17,600 nt of DNA from Treponema sp. (GTDB lineage: Bacteria; Spirochaetota; Spirochaetia; Treponematales; Breznakiellaceae): positions 1 through 17,600 of the forward strand of contig JAIRZS010000263.1 in assembly GCA_031267115.1 (NCBI GenBank). The letters are read 5' to 3'. Position numbers and translations under genes: made by a program. Shown one piece after another: positions 7,038 through 16,503 of this stretch. A model generated the notes under the pieces. That model had not been told where the DNA came from. It saw only the letters and a program-made list of their open reading frames with translations, and did not search any database. Numbering within the stretch: position 1 is the first letter of the stretch; each line of letters begins with the position of its first letter.

Positions 7038-8678
7038 GTGCCGAAAAGTGACCTCCGTATTGATATATTGGGGACATCCTTTTCCATATCCGCGGATGAA
7101 GATTCAGCCTACCTTGAAAGCCTCCTAAACCATTACCGTATCAAGATTGAAAATACCCGCAAAAAAACCGGGCTCCAGGATCCGCTCAAGCTGGCGGTGG
7201 TTACGGGTTTCCTTCTCTGCGACGACGTGCAGAAGGCGCACAGGCAGAAAGCTGAAGGTTTCCGGAAGAATTCGCCGGATCAGGACGAGGCCGAGAGGCT
7301 TACCCTGGACCTTATTACCCGGATAGACGAAATTCTGACGGTAAACGAAGTGGAGAAACAGCGGCTCTTCAAGCTGGAAAACACGGTCAAGCACTACCCC
7401 TGGGGTTCGGCCAAATGGATACCCCGGCTCATTGGCGCGGCCAATGAAACCGGGGAACCCTGGGCGGAACTCTGGATGGGGGTACACCCGGACGGCCCTT
7501 CCCTGACGGAAAGCGGCGGCGAAAGGCTCTCCCTGCGTACTCTGATAGAGAGGGAACCGGCCCGCCTTCTGGGAAAAGCGGTAAACAGCGAATTCGGCGG
7601 CCTCCCCTTTCTGTTCAAAGTTCTGGCTGCGGAAAAGCCCCTTTCAGTACAGGCCCACCCTAATATCCGGCAGGCCCGCGAAGGCTGGGAACGGGAAAAC
7701 CGGGCGGGCATACCCCTGTCCGCGCCTGAGCGTAATTACCGGGACGCCAGCCACAAGCCGGAAATTCTCGCCGCCCTTACCCCGTTCCGGGCTATGGCAG
7801 GCTTCAGGGAGATTCCTGAAATCCTAAAAATTCTGGAATTTTTCGGCGGGACAGGCGGCGCGGGGGAAAGACTTGCGGTGCATCCGTCGGCAGCCCTGCG
7901 GGAGGAACTGGGGCGGCTCCGCGCCTCCCTTGATACGGAAGGCGGCTTTGCCGCCTTCCTCGCGGCGCTTTTTGATATGGGAAAGGAGGCGCGGCACGAT
8001 CTGGGGGTATACGCCGCAGCCCAGACGCCCCAGCTTGAACAGGACTACCCCGAATATTCCGCCGAGTGGCGGGCCGTCGCCTATCTCTCCCGGCTCTACC
8101 CGGAGGACCCGGCGCTTATCGCCCCGCTTTACCTCAACCTGCTCTACCTTAAGCCGGGGGAGGCGGTGTTTATCCCCGCCGGGGTACTCCACGCCTATAT
8201 CGAAGGGCTCGCTGTGGAGCTTATGGCGAATTCGGACAATGTGCTGCGGGGCGGGCTTAGTTCCAAGCATGTGGACCCGGCGGAACTTGCGCGGATACTG
8301 CGCAGATCCCCTTTCAAGCCGGAGATTCTTACGCCCTGTATTGAAGAGGAGGGAAGCGCCTGGGCGATCTACCCGGCTGAGTGCCGGGAATTTTCCCTTT
8401 CAAGGGCGCAGAGCGAGGGGGAAACCATAGTTTTTTCCCCGGATTCGCCCGCCATTATTCTGATAAACAGCGGCAGGGCCGTGCTGGAAAGCCCCGGCGG
8501 GCGGGAATCCCTTGTCTTGAAACAGGGGGAAAGCGCCTTTATCGCCGATGGTACGGACCTAAGGCTTTCGGGCGTCTTCGCGGCATACGCGGCAACGGCA
8601 GGGCCGGCTGCGGCGGGCGGGGAAGCCCGGACGGCGGATTCCGGGCAGGACGGTGCGGCCCCTCCGGGACGGCAATGA
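7038..8678 (+). CDS. manA: ZapA domain fused to type I mannose-6-phosphate isomerase
   Basis: A single 546-residue frame starting at GTG (7038) with AAGGAG five bases before. Residues 1-~105 look like ZapA, which bundles FtsZ filaments: LRIDILGTSFSISADED, then LLNHYRIKIENTRKKTG and LKLAVVTGFLLCDDV. From ~110 it is type I phosphomannose isomerase (mannose-6-P to fructose-6-P, zinc dependent): LFKLENTVKHYPWGS, the ligand motif QAHPN (Q205, H207), HKPE (E242), IPAGVLHAY (H385) and NVLRGGLSSKH (R404). All expected zinc ligands are present. The tail after ~520 is low complexity. An in-frame GTG at 7350, just before the ManA part, could start a separate isomerase, though its Shine-Dalgarno is weak. 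No stop or frameshift separates the two domains. Confidence 0.88.
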   Translation: MPKSDLRIDILGTSFSISADEDSAYLESLLNHYRIKIENTRKKTGLQDPLKLAVVTGFLLCDDVQKAHRQKAEGFRKNSPDQDEAERLTLDLITRIDEILTVNEVEKQRLFKLENTVKHYPWGSAKWIPRLIGAANETGEPWAELWMGVHPDGPSLTESGGERLSLRTLIEREPARLLGKAVNSEFGGLPFLFKVLAAEKPLSVQAHPNIRQAREGWERENRAGIPLSAPERNYRDASHKPEILAALTPFRAMAGFREIPEILKILEFFGGTGGAGERLAVHPSAALREELGRLRASLDTEGGFAAFLAALFDMGKEARHDLGVYAAAQTPQLEQDYPEYSAEWRAVAYLSRLYPEDPALIAPLYLNLLYLKPGEAVFIPAGVLHAYIEGLAVELMANSDNVLRGGLSSKHVDPAELARILRRSPFKPEILTPCIEEEGSAWAIYPAECREFSLSRAQSEGETIVFSPDSPAIILINSGRAVLESPGGRESLVLKQGESAFIADGTDLRLSGVFAAYAATAGPAAAGGEARTADSGQDGAAPPGRQ

Positions 8679-8694
8679 CGGCCAATAACAAGCA

Positions 8695-9144
8695 ATGACG
8701 ATTTTTGTTGACGCCGATTCCTGCCCCAGGCCGGCCCGGGAACTGGTGGTCCGTACCGCAAAACGAAGGCCCCTTAAGGCGGTATTTGCCGCGAACCGGC
8801 CCATACCGCTTGAAACCGGGCCGGAAATCGCGATGGAACTCTGCCCGCCCGGCGAAGGCTCTGCGGACAACCGCATTGTGGAACTCGCGCAGGCAGGGGA
8901 CCTGGTAATAACCAGGGACGTGCCGCTGGCCTCCCGGCTTGTGGAAAAGTCCATCCCCGTAATAGACGACCGGGGCCGCGCCTTTACCCGCGACAATATC
9001 CGGCAATGCCTGTCCCTGCGCGACTTTACGGTGGGGCTGGCGGAATACGGCCTGGGAACAGAACGCACCGCTTCCTATGGCAGGAAAGAACTTAAATCTT
9101 TTGCCGACAGCCTTGACCGGGAACTGCGGCGGCTTTTGGGGTAG
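8695..9144 (+). CDS. yaiI: YaiI/YqxD family protein (UPF0178, DUF188)
   Basis: Protein of 149 residues, the usual family length. It begins TIFVDADSCPRPARELVVRTA and has the second family block SADNRIVELAQAGDLVITRDVPLASRLV, followed by VIDDRGRAFTRDNI. The conserved acidic residues (Asp of VDAD, DN of SADN, D of TRDVPLA) resemble a PIN-like nuclease active site, but no function is established for the family that I can rely on. It starts 16 bp after the ZapA-ManA gene with a weak Shine-Dalgarno and ends five bases before the HAD gene, so the three are probably one transcript. Confidence 0.9.
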   Translation: MTIFVDADSCPRPARELVVRTAKRRPLKAVFAANRPIPLETGPEIAMELCPPGEGSADNRIVELAQAGDLVITRDVPLASRLVEKSIPVIDDRGRAFTRDNIRQCLSLRDFTVGLAEYGLGTERTASYGRKELKSFADSLDRELRRLLG

Positions 9145-9149
9145 AATTT

Positions 9150-9833
9150 ATGGACGAAAACAACGCCGGGGCAATCATCTTCGACATGGACGGGGTGCTT
9201 ACCGATTCCGAGTGGTTTATCGCGGAAGCGGGGCGGCTTATGTTCATGGAAACCCACCATGTGGCGGTGGCCCGCGAGGACTTTAAGGACTTCGTAGGCA
9301 TGGGGGAGAACCGCTTTCTGGGCGGGGTGGCGGAAAAGTACGGCATTACCGGTTTCCTCATCGAGCGCGACAAAGAACGGACCTATGCCATTTATACCGA
9401 TCTGATCAAGGGGAAGCTCAAGGCCATGCCCGGCGCAAAGGAATTTGTCATGGCCGCCAAAGAACGCCGCCTCAAGGTAGCGGTAGCTACCAGCACCGAC
9501 TACACCAAAATGGCGGCCAGCCTTGAAGCCATCGGCCTGGACCGGGGGATCTTCGACGCGACGGTAAACGGCCTTGACGTTGAACGGCGCAAGCCCTTCC
9601 CTGACCTGTTTCTGGAAGCCGCCAAACGCGCCGGCGCCGCGCCGGAAAACTGCTGGGTGGTAGAAGATTCGGTCAGCGGCGTCAGGGCGGCCAAAGCCGC
9701 GGGGATGAGGTGCCTGGGGCTGCTCACCACCGACAGCGAGGAGGCCATCCGCTCAAGCGGAGCGGATCTTGTCGCGAAGGACCTTTCCGCTGTCAGCCCT
9801 GACGTGCTTTTTCCTCCATCTCGCACAGTTTAA
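9150..9833 (+). CDS. HAD-superfamily hydrolase, beta-phosphoglucomutase-like
   Basis: Cytosolic phosphatase or phosphomutase of 227 residues. HAD motif I is IIFDMDGVL with nucleophile D12 and acid/base D14. The cap follows (about 20-90). Motif II is VAVATSTD (110-117), motif III Lys is K148 in RRKPFPDLF, and motif IV is VVEDSVSGV (E172, D173). This pattern fits the beta-phosphoglucomutase/sugar-phosphatase subgroup; the substrate cannot be read from sequence. The neighbouring phosphomannose isomerase makes a sugar-phosphate role reasonable. Its last 41 bases overlap the 3' end of atpC on the other strand. Confidence 0.88.
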   Translation: MDENNAGAIIFDMDGVLTDSEWFIAEAGRLMFMETHHVAVAREDFKDFVGMGENRFLGGVAEKYGITGFLIERDKERTYAIYTDLIKGKLKAMPGAKEFVMAAKERRLKVAVATSTDYTKMAASLEAIGLDRGIFDATVNGLDVERRKPFPDLFLEAAKRAGAAPENCWVVEDSVSGVRAAKAAGMRCLGLLTTDSEEAIRSSGADLVAKDLSAVSPDVLFPPSRTV

Positions 9834-10221
9834 GCCGGGTTTCCGCGCGCTTAAGGTTGGCATTGGCATTATCGGTCTCGAATCTCATCATGCCCCCGCT
9901 CAATTCCTCTTCCGCCCGCCTTTTGGCATCCAGCGCGCGGTTACAGTCAATCTCACCGGGCCATTCGGCGGCGTCTACCAGAAGCACGGTACGGTGGCCC
10001 GAAACTTCCAGAATGCCGTCGGTGGTAAAGGCATTTTTCCAAAGGCCGTCCTTGTCTTTTATACGCAATACGCAGGTTTTTACCGGGGCAATCATAAACG
10101 AATGGTTGGCATAAATGCCGGCCTCGCCGTCTTCCAGGGTAAGGACGACGGCTTCTACCTTGTCCATAAAAAAGAGGCGGTAAGGGGTATGGATCTCAAG
10201 GTTGAACAGGGCGGCAGGCAT
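9793..10221 (-). CDS. atpC: ATP synthase F1 epsilon subunit
   Basis: Part of the central stalk that couples c-ring rotation to catalysis and can inhibit hydrolysis. The 142 residues include the N-terminal beta-sandwich (FNLEIHTPYRLFF, GEAGIYANHSFMIAPV, then GILEVSGHRTVLLVDAAEW) and a C-terminal helical hairpin. It starts four bases after the atpD stop with no strong Shine-Dalgarno, so translation may be coupled to atpD. It is the last gene of the atp operon, and its 3' end overlaps the convergent HAD gene by 41 bp, which leaves no spacer for a conventional terminator. Confidence 0.94.
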   Translation of the reverse strand: MPAALFNLEIHTPYRLFFMDKVEAVVLTLEDGEAGIYANHSFMIAPVKTCVLRIKDKDGLWKNAFTTDGILEVSGHRTVLLVDAAEWPGEIDCNRALDAKRRAEEELSGGMMRFETDNANANLKRAETRLKLCEMEEKARQG

Positions 10222-10225
10222 GGCG

Positions 10226-11626
<1,401 letters not shown>

Positions 11627-11646
11627 TCGTCTCTCCTATTGCAGCC

Positions 11647-12537
11647 CTATTTTCGCAGCGCCGAAGAACCGCCGATAATTTCCGACATCTCCTGGGTGAT
11701 TCCCGCCTGCCTGGCCCGGTTATAGTGTACCTGCAAAGACTGGAGCATCTCCTCCGCGCTTTTCGAGGCCTCGCTCATCGCGGACATGCGGGCGCTTTGC
11801 TCGCAAGTATAAGCTTCGACCAGACACCCGTAAACGATCCCCTTGATGTAAAGCGGCACCATGGCGTCAAAGACCGCCTCCGCGGAAGGCACATATTCAA
11901 AATGGAGGGCCGCCCGCTCCTGATACTCAAAACGGGCCAGTTCCTCCCGCATGGTCTGCCTGTCCAGCGGCAGTATCTGCCTTACCGCAGGCTGAAGCCT
12001 CAGGGCGCTGTGCATATGGGTATATACCACATGAATCTCGTCAAACATGCCCCAGGAATACTGTGAAACCAGGTAATCGGCGATCTGTTTCGCGTCATCA
12101 ACCTCGGGAAGCTGCGAGTGAAAGGAAAAATTTTCCAGAATAAGGTGGGGCGAATGGATAAAGTAGCGGTAGCCTATAGCGCCGATAAGTACCAGGATAG
12201 GATTCTTTACCCGCCCGCAAAGCTCGTTCACCATGTGGAAAATACCGGCATTATAGCCGCCGGCAAGCCCCTTGTCGCTGGTAACTACCACTATCGCGCT
12301 ATGATAGGTTTTGTTCCTGTCCGACCGGGAAAAATAAACGCTTTTTACATTCCCGGCGGTATTCAGAATATCGTACATGGACTTTTGAATACGGGTAAAG
12401 AAAGGCTGCACATCCTCCAGAGTACGGCGGCCTTTCCGGAGCTTCGCCGTGGAAATAAGATTCATCGCCTTGGTAACCTGCAAAGTCTGCTCTATACTCC
12501 GCATCCTCAGACGCACATCCCGTAAATTATTCGCCAT
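11647..12537 (-). CDS. atpG: ATP synthase F1 gamma subunit
   Basis: Rotor shaft of F1, 296 residues. The N-terminal helix ANNLRDVRLRMRSIEQTLQVTKAMNLISTAKLRK and the C-terminal helix RARQAGITQEMSEIIGGSSAL form the coiled coil that turns inside alpha3beta3; the middle has the SDKGLAGGYN segment of the Rossmann-like domain. It is 53 bp after atpA, and that spacer contains a small GCCGG/CCGGC hairpin (12560-12576) and TTTTAAAA next to CCGGC. Confidence 0.96.
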   Translation of the reverse strand: MANNLRDVRLRMRSIEQTLQVTKAMNLISTAKLRKGRRTLEDVQPFFTRIQKSMYDILNTAGNVKSVYFSRSDRNKTYHSAIVVVTSDKGLAGGYNAGIFHMVNELCGRVKNPILVLIGAIGYRYFIHSPHLILENFSFHSQLPEVDDAKQIADYLVSQYSWGMFDEIHVVYTHMHSALRLQPAVRQILPLDRQTMREELARFEYQERAALHFEYVPSAEAVFDAMVPLYIKGIVYGCLVEAYTCEQSARMSAMSEASKSAEEMLQSLQVHYNRARQAGITQEMSEIIGGSSALRK

Positions 12538-12590
12538 TCTTTACCTTACCGCCGTTCAAGCCGGTCCAAATCCGGCATTTTAAAACAACC

Positions 12591-14090
12591 TTATTTAAGA
12601 TGCTTAAAATCTTCTACCGCCGTCCTCAGCGCGTTTTCGGTTTCCATATCGGTAGCCTGCGTTTCGGCGATTGTGTCAAGAACCGCCCTGTAGTGGGATC
12701 GAAGGTAGTCCAAAAAATCCCGGATAAATTTGTTCGCATTCTCTTTATTGATATCAAGGAGGTAGCCGTTTACCGAGACAAAAAGAACGGCCGCCTGCTC
12801 CTCCATGGAAAGAGGGCTAAACTGGGGCTGTTTTAAAACTTCCATAAGCCGCTCGCCCTGGGCAAGCTTGTCCTGGGTGGCCTTGTCCAGATCGCTGCCG
12901 AACTGGGCAAAGGCGGCCATTTCCCGGTACTGGGCCAGATCCAGCCTGAGCCGGCCCGCGATTTTCCGTATAGCCTTAACCTGGGCGCTCCCCCCTACCC
13001 TGCTTACCGAAAGCCCCACATCAATGGCGGGGCGGAACCCCGAATTGAAAAGCTCGGAATCCAGAAATATCTGGCCGTCGGTTATTGATATAACATTGGT
13101 CGGAATATAGGAAGAAATATCCCCCGCCTGGGTTTCCACAATCGGGATGGCGGTGATGGAGCCGCCGCCCTTTTCCGGGGAAAGCTTGGCCGCCCGCTCC
13201 AGCAGGCGGGAATGAAGGTAAAATACATCGCCGGGGAAGGCTTCCCGCCCCGGGGGCCTGCGCAGAAGAAGGCTGATGGTCCGGTACGCCACCGCGTGCT
13301 TGGAAAGATCGTCATAGACGATGAGCAGGTCCTTTCCCTTATGCATAAAATGTTCGGCCATAGCGCAGGCCGAATAGGGGGCCAGGTACTGGAAGGCAGG
13401 AGAATCCGAAGCCGAAGCCAGCACTACGCAGGTATAATCCATAGCGCCCATGCGTTCCAGATTCCGGATAATAGCCGCCACCGAGGAGGCCTTCTGCCCT
13501 ATGGCGCAGTACACGCAGTACACGCCCTTGCCCTTTTGGTTCACAATGGCGTCTATGGCCAGAGAGGTCTTGCCGGTCTGGCGGTCCCCGATAATAAGCT
13601 CCCGCTGGCCCCGGCCTATGGGGATCATGGCGTCCACGGAAAGAGTGCCGGTCTGGAGCGGCACATTTACCGAACCCCGCTCAATCACCGGCGGCGCAAC
13701 TGACTCGATAGGCAGGCGCTCCTCCTCGGCAATAGGCCCCTTGCCGTCAACAGGATTCCCCAGCGGGTCCACCACCCTGCCGAAAAGGCCGTCCCCGGAA
13801 GGCACGGAAACCACGCGGCCGGTACCGCGCGCCTCGTCGCCGTCCTTCACGCTGGATTCTCCGGTAAGGAGTACCACGCCTACCCCGTCCTCTTCCAGAT
13901 TAAGCACGATGCCCGTAGCGCCGGACGCAAATTCGATTAATTCCCCGTAAACAGCCTTGTCCAGGCCGAAGACAGTAGCCACAGAATCCCCGACAAGGGT
14001 AACAATACCCACGGATTCCGAAATAGGTTCAGTTTCCCATTGCTCTATCTGCCGTTGTAAAACCTTAACCAGATCTCCAAAATTTGCCAT
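12591..14090 (-). CDS. atpA: ATP synthase F1 alpha subunit
   Basis: Non-catalytic nucleotide-binding subunit. I place the start at the ATG at 14090 (MANFGDLVKVL), giving 499 residues, rather than the in-frame GTG at 14105. GGGAG lies before it, and the ATG shares one base with the atpH stop (TAATG), a common coupling arrangement. Walker A is GDRQTGKT (168-175), YDDLSKHAVAYR (259-270) and the LLLRRPPGREAFPGDVFYLHSRLLERA block are standard, and the arginine finger is R364 in SVSRVGG. The C-terminal helical domain is complete, ending EDFKHLK. Confidence 0.98.
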   Translation of the reverse strand: MANFGDLVKVLQRQIEQWETEPISESVGIVTLVGDSVATVFGLDKAVYGELIEFASGATGIVLNLEEDGVGVVLLTGESSVKDGDEARGTGRVVSVPSGDGLFGRVVDPLGNPVDGKGPIAEEERLPIESVAPPVIERGSVNVPLQTGTLSVDAMIPIGRGQRELIIGDRQTGKTSLAIDAIVNQKGKGVYCVYCAIGQKASSVAAIIRNLERMGAMDYTCVVLASASDSPAFQYLAPYSACAMAEHFMHKGKDLLIVYDDLSKHAVAYRTISLLLRRPPGREAFPGDVFYLHSRLLERAAKLSPEKGGGSITAIPIVETQAGDISSYIPTNVISITDGQIFLDSELFNSGFRPAIDVGLSVSRVGGSAQVKAIRKIAGRLRLDLAQYREMAAFAQFGSDLDKATQDKLAQGERLMEVLKQPQFSPLSMEEQAAVLFVSVNGYLLDINKENANKFIRDFLDYLRSHYRAVLDTIAETQATDMETENALRTAVEDFKHLK

Positions 14091-14731
14091 TAAACGATCT
14101 CCCACACAGAATCAATGGAATCAATAGGATCTTCGGCGATATTGCCGTCTGCGGGAACCCCCAGGCCCAGAGCCATTTTGCGCATTAATCCCTGAAAACT
14201 GGTATCCAGCAGTTCGGCGCCTATATAAACCCGGTACCCCGCAATCAATTCCGGAACAACCCGCTTGTCAAGGACAATTTCCCGGGCGCAGGTCCTCTGT
14301 ACCAGTTCGGCCTTTATCTTCTCTTCCAGGGCGCTGTCCGCCGGTACAGCCGATTCAAGGACAACGCGGACCGTCCCCCTCATCCGATCCGCCGCCTTTT
14401 CAATCTCGGCCAGCAGAACCTCCCGGTACCTGAAATAGTTCTTTCGCATCAGAAAGACAACGAAACGCAGGGCCAGTTCCGTACCCCGGTTTTCCAGCCG
14501 GAAATCCCGGCTTAATACCGCATTCCCGGAAAGGGCCCCGGAATCAAAACCGGCTTCCTTAAGGGCCTTCCGCAGCAGCGCCTCAAAACGGCGGGACTTG
14601 CAGTTCCCCTCAAGGCGGCTTTTAAGCTGGGCGGTACAGGATACAAAAGCCCTAAAAGCCTCAATACCCTCTTCAAGGTTCCCGCCGCAAAGCTCCGTAA
14701 AGGCCACAGCCCAGCGATCAGGAAGGAACAT
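14090..14731 (-). CDS. atpH: ATP synthase delta subunit (OSCP type)
   Basis: Peripheral-stalk protein joining subunit b to the top of F1. The 213 residues are longer than the common ~180, with an extra tail after the conserved LLDTSFQGLMRKM segment (residues ~180-192), rich in acidic residues (EDPIDSIDSVWE). The N-terminal helical domain starts DRWAVAFTELCGG, and the C-terminal part has LDKRVVPELIAGYRVYIGAELLDTS, close to the family's IDPSLIGGFRVRVGDKVIDGS pattern. It overlaps atpF by 14 bp and atpA by one base. Confidence 0.93.
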   Translation of the reverse strand: MFLPDRWAVAFTELCGGNLEEGIEAFRAFVSCTAQLKSRLEGNCKSRRFEALLRKALKEAGFDSGALSGNAVLSRDFRLENRGTELALRFVVFLMRKNYFRYREVLLAEIEKAADRMRGTVRVVLESAVPADSALEEKIKAELVQRTCAREIVLDKRVVPELIAGYRVYIGAELLDTSFQGLMRKMALGLGVPADGNIAEDPIDSIDSVWEIV

Positions 14732-15212
14732 GCCTCTTTCCCAATTCCCGCAGCAGTATGGCCGCCTGCTCCCGGCTGTCTTCGTCGTTCAGGCTGCGCC
14801 TCAGCAAGTGGCCCGCCGCGCCCAGCACCAGGGCGGCCGCCTCGGTACTGAAAACAGCCATAGCCGTCTGCTGTTCGGCCTCAATCTGCTTGCGTGCCTT
14901 TTCCAGATAGCGCTCCGCGCCGGCCCTGCCTTCCGCGACAATCCGGGCAGCCTCCTCGTTCGCCGTTTCCGTAGCGGCGCGGATAATCTCCGCGCCGTCT
15001 TCCTCGACTTTTTTCAACTGGGCATCGTATTGCGCGAGCAGGGCTTTCGCCTGGAACCTGTACTTTTCCGCCTGATCCTGAATATCCTGAACCTTCTGCG
15101 CCCTCTCATCAATAAATCTGGTTACCGGCTTAAAAAGAACCGCCCGGAGTATAAAAAACAATACCGCGATATTAATGATGGTTATGATAAAGGTTACGGA
15201 AAAATCAAGCAT
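14718..15212 (-). CDS. atpF: ATP synthase F0 b subunit
   Basis: Peripheral stalk, 164 residues. One N-terminal membrane helix (about 5-27, VTFIITIINIAVLFFILRAVLF) is followed by the family's KPVTRFIDERAQKV and a long, charged coiled coil typical of b. GGGGGC lies before the ATG. It is 45 bp after atpE and overlaps atpH by 14 bp, so the delta subunit is probably translationally coupled. Confidence 0.95.
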   Translation of the reverse strand: MLDFSVTFIITIINIAVLFFILRAVLFKPVTRFIDERAQKVQDIQDQAEKYRFQAKALLAQYDAQLKKVEEDGAEIIRAATETANEEAARIVAEGRAGAERYLEKARKQIEAEQQTAMAVFSTEAAALVLGAAGHLLRRSLNDEDSREQAAILLRELGKRHVPS

Positions 15213-15257
15213 GACGCCCCCGGAACTTTAAATCAAACATGAAACCACGTTCCATGT

Positions 15258-15488
15258 TCAGCCCAGCTTGGTAAAGAGGAGGATAGCAATAACCAGACCG
15301 TAAATGGCGGTGGATTCCGCCAGGGCTACGCCCAGGAAGAACAGGGGGGTAATCTTTCCCGCCGCTTCCGGCTGCCGGCTGATAGCCTGGGCCGCCCCCG
15401 AAGTAGCGATCCCGATGCCGATACCCGCGCCAAGGGCGGCGACAACCGCGATCCCCGCGCCCAGGGCAATTAAAGTTTGTAATTCCAT
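15258..15488 (-). CDS. atpE: ATP synthase F0 c subunit
   Basis: Forms the rotating membrane ring. I choose the ATG at 15488, since AAGGAG lies seven bases before it and it gives the normal 76-residue hairpin; the open frame extends back to 15596 but that part is not c-like. Helix 1 has the glycine pattern ALGAGIGIGIA, the loop is RQPEA (38-42), and helix 2 carries the ion-binding E58 in ALAESTAIYGL. S59, T60 and Y63 match the Na+ site of Ilyobacter c. The position of its Gln32, however, is Ile25 here. It is the first gene after a 259-bp spacer rich in inverted repeats. Confidence 0.96.
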   Translation of the reverse strand: MELQTLIALGAGIAVVAALGAGIGIGIATSGAAQAISRQPEAAGKITPLFFLGVALAESTAIYGLVIAILLFTKLG

Positions 15489-15531
15489 AAGAAAGCTCCT
15501 TACACCTTGTATATCTGTATAACCTGGAGCC

Positions 15532-15556
15532 GTTTTAAAATACCGGATTTTAAAAC
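15532..15556 (-). promoter_or_regulatory. AT-rich hairpin upstream of atpE
   Basis: Perfect 10-bp arms (15532-15541 with 15547-15556, GTTTTAAAAT and its complement) around a 5-base loop, 44 bp before the atpE start. A similar CCGG(C)ATTTTAAAACARCC string lies before atpG (12572-12590). It may affect message stability or translation; no function is shown. Confidence 0.5.
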
Positions 15557-15695
15557 AGCCACCTTGGATTTCACTTAGCGCTTGGTATAAAACCAAACGA
15601 GTTTTGGAACAAGCTCGCTTTACTTAAGTATCGCAATTGAGCCGGTTTCATTTCAATAAAAGCTGTCCAAAAAACATAGTTCCAAAAAATACCCA

Positions 15696-15738
15696 ATAGA
15701 GGCTGTTCCAAAAACTGAAGTTTTGGAACAGCCTCTAT
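15696..15738 (-). terminator. Strong inverted repeat between atpB and atpE, possible attenuator
   Basis: Two perfect 18-bp arms (15696-15713 and 15721-15738) with a 7-base loop, ten bases after the atpB stop. On the coding strand the right arm is followed by ATTGGGTATTTTTTGG, so a T-run comes some bases later. It could be a partial terminator or a message-processing hairpin within the operon. Part of the arm (AGCTTGTTCCAAAACT against AGGCTGTTCCAAAACT) recurs near 15600-15615, so it may equally be a dispersed repeat. Confidence 0.5.
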
Positions 15739-15747
15739 ATTAAACGC

Positions 15748-16476
15748 TTATTCAGAAGTCCCCGGCATTTCCAGCGCTTCGCCTATATAGAGGGTGGTCA
15801 GAAAAACAAAGACCACCGCCTGCAAAAGCCCGTCAAAAAAATCAAAGTAGAGCGAAAACACCGCGGGCAGGACCAGGGGGAAAAGCCCCCCGATAAGCTG
15901 CATCAGGATAAAAGCCCCCAGCACATTCCCGAAAAGCCGGAGGCAAAGAGAAAGCGGCCTTACGCCGTATTCCATAAGGTTAAAGGGAAGCATCATGGGT
16001 ACCGGGTAAAGAAGGCCCCTGAACCAGCCCCTGATTCCCCTGCCCAAAAAACCCGCGGCCAGCACCAGCAGGATGGAAATCAGCGCAAGCGCCGCGGTAA
16101 CATTGATATCCCTCGTTGGGGGCTTTATCTCAAAAGGAGGCTCAAAGTGAAAACCGAATACGGAAACCGGCACCGGGGTAAGAAAACCGGCAATATTGGC
16201 TGCCGCGAGAAACAGAAACAGGGTCCCGATATAAGGCCCGAACCAGTTTGCCCAGCAGTGGAAATTCTTTTTGGAGAAATCGTTCAGAAATTCCACCCCC
16301 ATCTCAAGGAGGGCCTGGGCGCCCCGGGGAATATCCCGCAGGCGCCGGACCAGGACAAGGGAGGCGATGATAAGGACCAGCATCACCGCCCAGCTTACCA
16401 CTACCGTTTCGGTGATGGGCAAACTGTATCCAAAAAGCTTTAAGGTAAAAACCGTTCTTATCTCCAGGGCGTCCAT
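15748..16476 (-). CDS. atpB: ATP synthase F0 a subunit
   Basis: Membrane stator with the ion half-channels, 242 residues, several membrane helices. The essential Arg is R180 in LSLCLRLFGNVLGAF. The conserved PTRDINVTAALAL (120-132) and the C-terminal GLLQAVVFVFLTTLYIGEA with Q219 are present. GGAG lies eight bases before the ATG. It is 27 bp after the RsbRD-like gene and 259 bp before atpE, an unusually wide gap inside an otherwise tight operon. Confidence 0.96.
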   Translation of the reverse strand: MDALEIRTVFTLKLFGYSLPITETVVVSWAVMLVLIIASLVLVRRLRDIPRGAQALLEMGVEFLNDFSKKNFHCWANWFGPYIGTLFLFLAAANIAGFLTPVPVSVFGFHFEPPFEIKPPTRDINVTAALALISILLVLAAGFLGRGIRGWFRGLLYPVPMMLPFNLMEYGVRPLSLCLRLFGNVLGAFILMQLIGGLFPLVLPAVFSLYFDFFDGLLQAVVFVFLTTLYIGEALEMPGTSE

Positions 16477-16503
16477 GAGCCTCGCTCCACTTTTAGCTGC
16501 CGC

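Noticed and set aside
15489..15596. Longer atpE starting at 15596
   Set aside because: The added 36 residues are unlike any c subunit and the strong Shine-Dalgarno is at the ATG at 15488.
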